In this document: positions 1 to 5,639 of the stretch, one piece after another
Position numbering within the stretch: the stretch's first letter is position 1
Layout: every line of letters begins with the position of its first letter
NCBI GenBank assembly: GCA_003522145.1
Contig: DPGD01000003.1
Coordinates: forward strand, 1 to 10,422
Source: Clostridiales bacterium
GTDB taxonomy: Bacteria > Bacillota > Clostridia > Oscillospirales > CAG-272
DNA: 10,422 nucleotides
Reading direction: 5' to 3'
Position numbers and translations under genes: made by a program
The notes under the pieces: generated by a model
Database searches by the model: none
What the model was told of the DNA's origin: nothing
Seen by the model: the letters and a program-made list of their open reading frames with translations, nothing else

Positions 1-45
1 GGGAGGCATCGTCGAAAACCCAAGGGCTTTCGGAAGATGCCTCCC
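1..45. repeat. Perfect 10-bp inverted repeat with inner dyad (hairpin/cruciform) at left edge
   Basis: Positions 1-10 (GGGAGGCATC) are the exact reverse complement of 36-45 (GATGCCTCCC). Inside the 25-nt loop a second dyad pairs CGAAA (13-17) with TTTCG (28-32). No T-run follows on the plus strand. The minus-strand continuation lies outside the window, so I cannot say whether it is a terminator or the edge of a longer repeat. It is not related by eye to the repeat at 180-286. Confidence 0.6.
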
Positions 46-179
46 ACCATGCACGAGAGCACAAAACACCCACAGAGGGGGCGGCGCACGGTGTCCATAG
101 ATCGGTTCCCGAAAATCAATGGCTCCGGTATTCCGGATTCTTCACCTTTCCATAAAAAGTGTGTTGCCCGCCCACAGAA
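46..179. other. Intergenic stretch with no recognisable feature
   Basis: Between the left-edge dyad and the repeat element I see no credible coding region, promoter or RNA gene. Open frames crossing it also run through the palindromic repeat and have low-complexity, non-protein-like translations, so they are not called. Confidence 0.5.
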
Positions 180-286
180 AAAGTTTTCGGATCGACCCCT
201 TTTTCAAAAGGGGTCGCCGGGTGCAGGGCGGGGGCCCTGCAAGGAACGCTGGGTTGTAGAGCAGGAGCCCTGCAAAGAGAACTGGG
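180..286 (-). repeat. Intergenic repeat element, left copy (inverted partner at 10318-10422)
   Basis: Positions 180-233 (54 nt) are identical to the reverse complement of 10369-10422. Similarity then continues with a 1-nt indel and scattered changes to about 286. The element is a terminator-like hairpin (193-216) followed on the plus strand by GC-rich palindromic units built on GCAGGGC/GCCCTGC. Read on the minus strand, it lies just downstream of the last gene of the nine-gene operon. The right copy lies in the same orientation downstream of the divergent plus-strand genes. This suggests a dispersed, non-coding, 3'-end-associated repeat family; its boundaries are approximate. Confidence 0.8.
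193..216 (-). terminator. Terminator-like hairpin downstream of the minus-strand operon
   Basis: The minus strand reads CGACCCCTTTT, GA, AAAAGGGGTCG: an 11-bp perfect dyad in which about 9 bp can realistically pair around a 6-nt loop. After roughly ten further bases comes a run of five T (complement of 178-182). The T-run is further from the stem than in a textbook intrinsic terminator, so efficiency is uncertain. Its location about 110 nt past the last stop codon fits an operon end. Confidence 0.5.
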
Positions 287-313
287 TGCAGGGCGGGAAG
301 CCCTGCGAAAATA
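217..313. repeat. Three tandem ~32-33-nt palindromic units
   Basis: Units begin at 217 (CCGGGTGCAGGGC), 249 (CTGGGTTGTAGAGC) and 282 (CTGGGTGCAGGGC), giving a period of 32-33 nt. Each contains a dyad: TGCAGGGC/GCCCTGCA at 222-241, GCAGG/CCTGC at 261-273 and GCAGGGC/GCCCTGC at 288-306. Each ends in an A-rich GCAA/GCGAA segment. The right-edge copy has two such units. The structure resembles REP/BIME-like palindromic arrays but is not assigned to a named family. Confidence 0.7.
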
Positions 314-326
314 ATCCAAAAGCCCT

Positions 327-743
327 TTACTCACACCTTTGGAGCCTCATCACCTGGCCCTCATAGGTCAGCACGAGAAAATTATCATCCCAGGCATAGT
401 CAAATATACGGTGGTTGGTTCCGGTTTTAGCACGGAGGCACATCTTTTTGGCCGTTGTATCCAGCACATACTCTGTTGCCGACTGTTCCGTACAATTACC
501 GTCCTCATCAAGGGCGCAAACCTGAACACGGCTGTTATCGAAAGTCCACTGGATTCTGCCGCCCTCTTCCTGCCAGCTCCCCAAGATTCTTTCGGTATCG
601 CTTTTCGGCACGCTCTTTCTCATAGCGCCCTGCACCACAAAGAAAACCGTACAGAGCACGACGGCCGAAATGACCACGATTGCTGCAATTGTCAAAAAAC
701 GCTCCTGTTTTTTCTTTTTTCTGAGACGGGCTGCCTGTTCCAT
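327..743 (-). CDS. Single-pass membrane protein of unknown function with extracytoplasmic beta-rich domain
   Basis: The 138-aa product has a Lys/Arg-rich cytoplasmic N-terminus (RLRKKKKQER, residues about 6-15), one hydrophobic helix (about 17-39) and an outside domain of about 95 residues. That domain opens with an ILGSWQ motif and continues with alternating beta-like segments (IQWTFDNSRVQV, ATEYVLD, FLVLTYEGQVMRL). The GxW start and strand pattern recall small lipocalin-like/DUF5640-type domains of Firmicutes surface proteins, but that is a resemblance, not an assignment. Three Cys in the outside part (in QVCAL, GNCTE and KMCLR), plus one near the C-terminus, could form disulfides. The ATG at 743 follows AAGGAG, which overlaps the upstream gene's stop codon (12-nt gap), so it is probably translated with that gene. 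It is the last gene before the terminator-like repeat. Confidence 0.75.
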   Translation of the reverse strand: MEQAARLRKKKKQERFLTIAAIVVISAVVLCTVFFVVQGAMRKSVPKSDTERILGSWQEEGGRIQWTFDNSRVQVCALDEDGNCTEQSATEYVLDTTAKKMCLRAKTGTNHRIFDYAWDDNFLVLTYEGQVMRLQRCE

Positions 744-755
744 GATCCAAACTCC

Positions 756-1118
756 TTACTTCTTAGTGACCATCCTGTAAAAATCGGTATAATAAGCGAC
801 CACCGTTCGTTCTGTCCCGCCATGTTCCAGGTCTTTTCCGCTCAGAATAACCCCTTCTAAGCTCATCAGCTCCGAAGCTTTCAGTTCTTCGATCCTTGCC
901 CGAAAAACCACTTGATCGGAAGACAGCAGAATCAATTCTCCGTCACGCAGATTGATCATTCCGTTTTTTCCGATGATCGTTTCGCCCATATTCTCTGTTC
1001 GTTCACTGCAATATTTGATGGCTCTTTTGTCCAATTTCTTTGCCATTTCCTTTTTGAACCGTCTGGTATTCTCATTTTTCGGCGCAAAATAATGATCTCT
1101 CAATTTCCGGAACAGCAT
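756..1118 (-). CDS. Uncharacterised 120-aa cytoplasmic protein next to mltG
   Basis: I do not recognise a named family. The 120-aa product has no signal peptide or membrane helix. The N-terminal third is basic and probably helical (NENTRRFKKEMAKKLDKRAI). The remainder alternates beta-like segments (ETIIGKNGMINLRDGELILL, VVFRARIEEL, SLEGVILSGKDL, RTVVAYYTDFYR), resembling a compact beta-rich or PH-like fold; this is inference from pattern only. The ATG at 1118 sits 11 nt after the mltG stop, and its AGGAG ribosome binding site overlaps that stop codon, which suggests coupled translation. The tight link with mltG and a membrane-protein gene suggests, weakly, a role near the envelope. Confidence 0.75.
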   Translation of the reverse strand: MLFRKLRDHYFAPKNENTRRFKKEMAKKLDKRAIKYCSERTENMGETIIGKNGMINLRDGELILLSSDQVVFRARIEELKASELMSLEGVILSGKDLEHGGTERTVVAYYTDFYRMVTKK

Positions 1119-1129
1119 GGTTTTCTCCT

Positions 1130-2629
1130 CTACTCGTTGTAATCCTCGGTGGGAAGATCCTCATACTCGGCATAGGGATCGGCAATTTCACCGTTTTTGG
1201 CCCGTTCAATATTGATTTTGTGTTCCGCCAGAGTCCTGGCAAAAAAGCTGTAGCCGGAATTCGTAGTCACAAAATAATAGTAGTCCCAATCCGCCGCAGG
1301 GTACAGTGCCGCATCAATGGATTCTCTTGTAGGTGTGGAAACGGGTCCGGGCGGCAGTCCGGCATAGAGAAAGGTGTTGTAGGGTGTCTGATAGTTCCGC
1401 TCAAAATCTCCGAATTCGGAAGTGACGGTATAGCCGTCGTGCCGCAAAACATACTGCACCGTAACATTGCTCTGCAGAAGTCCGCCGATATTGTCATGAA
1501 CCGGGTCATTCAACCGGTTGTAAAACACTGCGCTGATTCTTGCCCGTTCGTCCGCAAGCCCCTCTTTTTCCAGGATCGATGCCAAGGTGAGAATTTCATG
1601 CAACGACAGTTCCTTCACCTCGGGATAATACTTCTGAAGATACTCTCTGTGCTTGGTCAGATAGGATTTCTTGATATTCTTGTTGAATTCGGCGAGCATT
1701 TTCCCGACGACCGCCTTTGCGGCCGCAGTCCCCGGAATATCTCCTTCCTTGTCCTTGTAGGTGTCATACACAAAGTAGGTGTCGGGGTACAGATAGCCCT
1801 CCAGACGATAAATTGCACCCTGATTCAGTGTCACGCCCTCTAAGAACCAATAGGTTTTTCCGTTATGCAGGAACGGATCGGAATCAAAGGGAGCGTCGTT
1901 AATCACATACAAAAAGCCTTCCTTGGTCCCCACGCCTTTGGAAACGAACAGCGAAATGATGTCATCCACCGTATACCCTTCGGGTACCGTTACCGAAATG
2001 GTCGTTTTCTCTTTGGCCACGGGTGTGAACAGGGTAAGCAACCCGTCATAACCCATAGAAGTAGTGACCGTCCGGGTGCAGGGAATGAAATTCAGGGTGT
2101 CCTTGTGTCTCAAGCGGGCATAAATCTTGAAGATCGTGGGATGGCGGATGATCTTCTGCTCATAGAGCTGCTGTGCCACATCGTCCAGTGTCACATAGTC
2201 GCCGGTCAGGGTCACTTCGGTTTCCACGCCTTCCTTGTTCAAGGCAAAAGCATCCTGCATCACATCAATGGCAAAAATGCTGACACCCACCGATATTGCC
2301 AGAACAAACACCAGATATACGATCGTCAGGGTGATGGCAAAGACCGTGCTGTTTTTCCGCCGCTTCACCACCTTTTCCCCTTCCTCCTCCGGGTCTTTCG
2401 GCGCTTGATCCTCAGGCTCCTTATTCTTTTTTATAGAGGGAGAAATTTTGGTCATGGCATCGCTGTCTGACTTTTTGAATTTCCCGGTATCCTTGGGAAG
2501 CACGGCCGTCTTTCCGTTTTCCTTTTCCATACCGTTGCTGTCGGAAGAATGCATCGCCTTTTCGGACAACTCCGCTTCCTCTTTTCGGAAATTCTTGGCC
2601 GACCCATCCTTCAGAGGGGTGTTTTTCAA
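1130..2629 (-). CDS. mltG: Endolytic murein transglycosylase MltG (YceG family)
   Basis: MltG cleaves nascent peptidoglycan glycan strands near the membrane and helps set their length. The product has a charged cytoplasmic N-terminus of about 95 residues, one membrane helix (about 95-121), a LysM-like segment (DYVTLDDVAQQLYEQKIIRH, then VPEGYTVDDI) and a C-terminal YceG domain. The catalytic-region motif ASILEKEG carries the expected glutamate near residue 354. It is followed by VFYNRL, LLQSNVTVQY, GLPPGPVSTP and the C-terminal AEHKIN. The common GGHxFS motif reads SGYSFF here, so that His is Tyr. An AAAGGAG at 2639-2645 directly abuts a TTG at 2638. I prefer the in-frame TTG at 2629, 9 nt from the site; the 2638 start would add three residues. 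The gene lies 119 nt after the CPBP gene and is probably in the same operon. Confidence 0.93.
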   Translation of the reverse strand: MKNTPLKDGSAKNFRKEEAELSEKAMHSSDSNGMEKENGKTAVLPKDTGKFKKSDSDAMTKISPSIKKNKEPEDQAPKDPEEEGEKVVKRRKNSTVFAITLTIVYLVFVLAISVGVSIFAIDVMQDAFALNKEGVETEVTLTGDYVTLDDVAQQLYEQKIIRHPTIFKIYARLRHKDTLNFIPCTRTVTTSMGYDGLLTLFTPVAKEKTTISVTVPEGYTVDDIISLFVSKGVGTKEGFLYVINDAPFDSDPFLHNGKTYWFLEGVTLNQGAIYRLEGYLYPDTYFVYDTYKDKEGDIPGTAAAKAVVGKMLAEFNKNIKKSYLTKHREYLQKYYPEVKELSLHEILTLASILEKEGLADERARISAVFYNRLNDPVHDNIGGLLQSNVTVQYVLRHDGYTVTSEFGDFERNYQTPYNTFLYAGLPPGPVSTPTRESIDAALYPAADWDYYYFVTTNSGYSFFARTLAEHKINIERAKNGEIADPYAEYEDLPTEDYNE

Positions 2630-2748
2630 TATTTTCAACTCCTTTCGGAAAAATTCGGAATATCTTTGCTCTTCCCTTTCGCCTTACAGCGCAGGTCTTT
2701 CATTTCAGCCGAAAATCGGTGCAAGAAATCGACCCCTCGCTCCGGCCG

Positions 2749-3675
2749 TCAAACCGGCAGAATTTTCAAGGCGCACAGCAGAAAGAGCACCACCGAAAGC
2801 AACAGAGTGGGCGAAAAAAGCTCCAGGGCGGCCGGGAAAAAATTGCTTTTTCTTTTGGGCTTTTCCGGAGAATGGATGCCGGAGGAAGCATACCCGGCGA
2901 AAAGCCGTTCGCCCTCGCCCAGGGTGAGCATCAGAAACAGTAAAAACAAAACCGCCGCCAGATAAAAGACCAGGACCCCTGCCTCCATAGAAATGAAATT
3001 CAGCACCAACGGCAGAAAGAACAGGGAAAACAGATTGTAAAGCGCATGGAGAACGGCGGCAGAAAGAGCCGACCGGGTCACATAAGCGGTAAAGCCCAGG
3101 GCAAGTCCCGACAAAAAATACAGGGGAAAAAGACGAAGATCAAAGTGCAGCATGGCGAAAAGAAAAGCGGAAATGCACACCGAAGGCAGCATGCCGTAGT
3201 TTTTATATTCATTCAGAAGGATTCCCCTGAAAATAAACTCCTCGGCAAAGGCCGGCACCACCGCAAGAGCTAAGGAAACATACAGGATCGACAGGGGAGA
3301 AGTCAGGTAGTCCCCTCCCGTCATCTGCAATGCATCCTTGGAAAGTTCCGCCAGCGTTCCGTTGGACAGCAGTAAATTGGTCAGCACCGAGCCGAATACC
3401 ATCACAAAAAACATGAGAATCACCGAAGGCAATTTGGAAAAGCCGAAGGAGACCAGATTCATATTGACGGCATAGCCTCTCGGCTTCAGTTTCACATAAA
3501 AAATGCCCGGCAAAACAAAAACCAGCAATTCCGCCACAATGTAGGAAAGAAACAGGGCTTCCGCACTTTCATAAGAAATTGCTTCCAACAGTTTTCCCAC
3601 AAGGATCGCCAAAGCTCCGATAACGATGACCAACAGCGGTGCCGTAAACACATTTCGTTTGATTCTCTCAAGCAT
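2749..3675 (-). CDS. CPBP family intramembrane metalloprotease (CAAX protease/bacteriocin-processing type)
   Basis: The 308-aa polytopic membrane protein carries the three CPBP (Abi/Rce1-like) signatures: EEFIFRG (E145, E146, R150), FAMLH (F173 to H177) and HALYN (H210 to N214). In characterised relatives these residues form the glutamate/histidine metal site inside the membrane. About eight hydrophobic segments are visible. After the core domain there is a basic loop (HSPEKPKRKSN) and a last hydrophobic segment at the C-terminus. The substrate cannot be predicted: family members include CAAX processing enzymes, bacteriocin self-immunity proteins and many of unknown role, and no bacteriocin gene is seen nearby. 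The ATG at 3675 overlaps the end of the cyclo-ligase gene by 8 nt, with GAGGGGTGA about 10 nt upstream, so the two are probably translationally coupled. Confidence 0.9.
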   Translation of the reverse strand: MLERIKRNVFTAPLLVIVIGALAILVGKLLEAISYESAEALFLSYIVAELLVFVLPGIFYVKLKPRGYAVNMNLVSFGFSKLPSVILMFFVMVFGSVLTNLLLSNGTLAELSKDALQMTGGDYLTSPLSILYVSLALAVVPAFAEEFIFRGILLNEYKNYGMLPSVCISAFLFAMLHFDLRLFPLYFLSGLALGFTAYVTRSALSAAVLHALYNLFSLFFLPLVLNFISMEAGVLVFYLAAVLFLLFLMLTLGEGERLFAGYASSGIHSPEKPKRKSNFFPAALELFSPTLLLSVVLFLLCALKILPV

Positions 3676-4252
3676 CCGGCAAGATCACCCCTCTGTCGCT
3701 GACCAGCAGGCTGACCTTCCGGTCAAAAAAGCCTCTGGGAAGCTGATTGAAAAGCAAATCGCTGTAAAAAATTCCGGCAGAGGTTCCGCCGAAGCCCGAC
3801 AGGAACCGGTCATAGTACCCCTTTCCGTAGCCCAGACGGTAACCCTCCCGGTCGTACGCCAGCGCCGGAATCAGCGCAAAAGCATCCGGCCTTGAAAGAT
3901 CGGTATCCGACACCCTAAGAGCGGTTTCCGACGGCTCGGGAGAGCCGAAAATTCCGGGCGTCAACTCTCCCACATCCCGTATCAGCCGGAAGGTCATCTG
4001 CCCAAAGCGATCCTCGCACCGGGGGAGAGCCACCTTTTTTTCTTTTTCAAGTGCGGCAGAGATCAAAGGAAAAACATCCACCTCCCCTTTGATCGGGGCA
4101 TAAAAAAGCAACAGCGATGCAAAACGGTAGCTTACAAGAGAGGAAAGGTAGTGCCGGATCCTTCTGTCTTTCTCATCCTTTTCCGGAACATTCTGCCGGA
4201 TTTCCAGACACTGTCGCCGCAGTTCTTTTTTTTCATCTCTGGAATTATTCAA
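3668..4252 (-). CDS. 5-formyltetrahydrofolate cyclo-ligase (MTHFS)
   Basis: The enzyme converts 5-formyltetrahydrofolate to 5,10-methenyltetrahydrofolate using ATP, returning stored folate to one-carbon metabolism; it is cytoplasmic. The 194-aa length is typical. Family marks include the helical N-terminus KKELRRQCLEIRQ, the substrate-region segment LLLFYAPIKGEVDV (about 47-60), LPRCE (about 76-80) and the diagnostic glycine-rich loop GYGKGYYDRFL (141-151) preceded by YDREGYRL. The start is TTG at 4252, with AAAGGA 4-5 nt upstream; no Met lies within the first 80 residues, so a non-ATG start is needed. It follows the DJ-1 gene by 48 nt and overlaps the CPBP gene by 8 nt. It links to the thymidylate kinase-like gene upstream through one-carbon/thymidylate supply. 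Confidence 0.95.
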   Translation of the reverse strand: MNNSRDEKKELRRQCLEIRQNVPEKDEKDRRIRHYLSSLVSYRFASLLLFYAPIKGEVDVFPLISAALEKEKKVALPRCEDRFGQMTFRLIRDVGELTPGIFGSPEPSETALRVSDTDLSRPDAFALIPALAYDREGYRLGYGKGYYDRFLSGFGGTSAGIFYSDLLFNQLPRGFFDRKVSLLVSDRGVILPDA

Positions 4253-4300
4253 AGCGTCCTTTCCTTCCTTCCGTCCTTATTGACCGATCGTTCGGTTTTC

Positions 4301-4837
4301 CTATGCAAAAATCGACAGGGCAATCCTCTCCGCCGTCTCCCCGTCCTTCAACAGTCTCACCAAAGCAAGACCGAAGCGCACCGAAGCGCCCATCCCGATG
4401 GCTGTGACCAGGTTTCCGTCCTCCACCACCGGCTCTTTCCGGTAGGTTGCGCCCTCAAGACTGTTTTCAAATCCGGGGTAGCAGGTGGCATTCCTGCACC
4501 GAAGCAAGCCCATCTCCCCCAGAATGAAGGGGGCGGCGCAGATGGCACCCACCACTCCGCCGGCGTCTGCGCAGGCCTGCACCGTTTTTCGCACTGCCGG
4601 AATGTTCAGGTTCTTCGCTCCGGGCATTCCGCCGGGCAACACCACGCCTTCCGGAGTTTTTTCCGTCAGCTCCTCCAACAAAAGATCTGCCTCAACCGGA
4701 ATTTTTCTGGACGAAAGCACACTTTTCCGTCCCGATACCGAAACGGTATATACCTCCAACCCTGCCCGGCGAAGAATATCCAGGGGGCAAATCGCTTCCG
4801 TTTCCTCAAATCCGTCGGCCAAAAACACATAGATCAT
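4301..4837 (-). CDS. DJ-1/PfpI family protein (DJ-1/YajL/ThiJ-like)
   Basis: The 178-aa single-domain cytoplasmic protein has the DJ-1 Rossmann-like pattern: LADGFEETEA near the N-terminus with the pocket glutamate at E14, LPGGMPGAKNL (67-77) and the nucleophile elbow GAICAAP with Cys100. The DJ-1-typical TCYPGFE follows near residue 119-125. The usual GPGTA near the end reads GMGAS here. Family members are reported as redox or chaperone proteins and glyoxalase/deglycase-type enzymes, and the true activity is debated, so no specific reaction is asserted. The ATG at 4837 is preceded by GAAAGGAG at good spacing. The 74-nt gap after the kinase gene holds a small AGGTC/GACCT dyad (4865-4881) but no T-run, consistent with readthrough. 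Confidence 0.93.
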   Translation of the reverse strand: MIYVFLADGFEETEAICPLDILRRAGLEVYTVSVSGRKSVLSSRKIPVEADLLLEELTEKTPEGVVLPGGMPGAKNLNIPAVRKTVQACADAGGVVGAICAAPFILGEMGLLRCRNATCYPGFENSLEGATYRKEPVVEDGNLVTAIGMGASVRFGLALVRLLKDGETAERIALSIFA

Positions 4838-4911
4838 TGGGTTCTCCTTTCAAGGAAGCTCCGCAGGTCCTTTTTAGACCTTCCTTCTTCCTTCCTGTTC
4901 ATTCGGCCTTT

Positions 4912-5571
4912 TTACAGTCCCGCTTTGGCCAAAAGCTCTTCAAAGACTTCCTTCAAGGGTCTTGGTTCTTCTCCCCGGAAACTGGCAATTCTCGTCCACC
5001 CCAGTTTTTCCGAAGCGTACAGCGCCGAGCGATATGCCCCATCCAGATGCGTGGGATCCTTTTCATGAATATCCACGACCCGTCCGGTCTCCTCTGCTCT
5101 TTTGGCAATCATCCGCCGGCAAAGGGCCGGAGGCATCTCGATATAGAAGGTATGGTCGGGAGCCGGCAGGCCTAATTTGGTATATTCAAAATCAAAAAGC
5201 CAATCCAAAAAGCCGTCCCACTGTTCCTTGGGCAATTTGGTCAGTTGATGCACCGCATTGGCGGTGGTATACCGATCGGCAATCAGCACCGAATTTTCTT
5301 TTTCGTACAGCTTTCTCCAGTCGGTCACAAAGGATACATACCGGTCAGCGGCAAAAAGCATGGAAGCGGCATAGGCATTGTTGTCATCGGGATGCTGTCC
5401 CAGCTTTCCGGAAAGGTACAGTTTCACCAGGGCCGAGCTTTCGTTTTCGTACATCGGAAAGGAAATCAGGTCGTTTCCGATTCCCTTTTCGGTCAGATAC
5501 GCCCGCAGCATCCGCGTCACACTGCCCTTTCCCGAACCGTCCAACCCGTCAATTACTAAAAATTTGCTCAC
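4912..5571 (-). CDS. Thymidylate kinase-like (dTMP kinase family) protein
   Basis: Probably phosphorylates dTMP to dTDP with ATP for DNA precursor supply. With the chosen start it is 219 aa, a normal length for the family. The P-loop GLDGSGKGS spans residues 9-17, FAADRY lies at 73-78, DRYTTAN at 99-105, and a LID-like segment (KRAEETGRVVDIHEKD) near 157-172. The residue after the P-loop Lys is Gly rather than Ser/Thr, as in adenylate kinases (GKGT), so nucleotide specificity deserves care. The start is GTG at 5571 with AAAGGGAG 5 nt upstream. An ATG at 5661 would overlap ftsK by 22 nt and add 30 Gly/Arg-rich residues with no family counterpart. The gene follows ftsK by 68 nt. A divergent Tmk paralogue or another deoxynucleoside monophosphate kinase is the alternative. 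Confidence 0.85.
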   Translation of the reverse strand: MSKFLVIDGLDGSGKGSVTRMLRAYLTEKGIGNDLISFPMYENESSALVKLYLSGKLGQHPDDNNAYAASMLFAADRYVSFVTDWRKLYEKENSVLIADRYTTANAVHQLTKLPKEQWDGFLDWLFDFEYTKLGLPAPDHTFYIEMPPALCRRMIAKRAEETGRVVDIHEKDPTHLDGAYRSALYASEKLGWTRIASFRGEEPRPLKEVFEELLAKAGL

Positions 5572-5576
5572 AAACT

Positions 5577-5584
5577 CTCCCTTT
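5577..5584 (-). promoter_or_regulatory. Ribosome binding site fixing the GTG start of the thymidylate kinase-like gene
   Basis: The minus strand reads AAAGGGAG, five bases (AGTTT) before GTG at 5571. The GTG begins the family-typical sequence (SKFLVIDGLDGSGKG), whereas the upstream ATG at 5661 lies inside ftsK. Confidence 0.7.
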
Positions 5585-5639
5585 CCGGCAGGTTGCCCTC
5601 CGGACCCGAACCGTCCGAAAAGACCTCTGCCTTTCGCCG

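Noticed and set aside
37..366. Plus-strand open frame of 109 codons across the left intergenic region
   Set aside because: It runs through the hairpin and tandem palindromes and translates repeated PCKENW/PCENN segments from the repeat itself. No coding signal.
2630..2748. Internal promoter before mltG
   Set aside because: TTGCAC is present on the minus strand but no acceptable -10 box follows at 16-18 nt.
2749..3675. CPBP protease as a bacteriocin immunity protein or part of a defence system
   Set aside because: No precursor peptide, ABC exporter or toxin gene is nearby; the neighbours are housekeeping genes, so this reading has no support.
4865..4881. AGGTC/GACCT dyad between the kinase and DJ-1 genes as a regulatory hairpin
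   Set aside because: The stem is only 5 bp with a 7-nt loop and no T-run, and such short dyads are common by chance.
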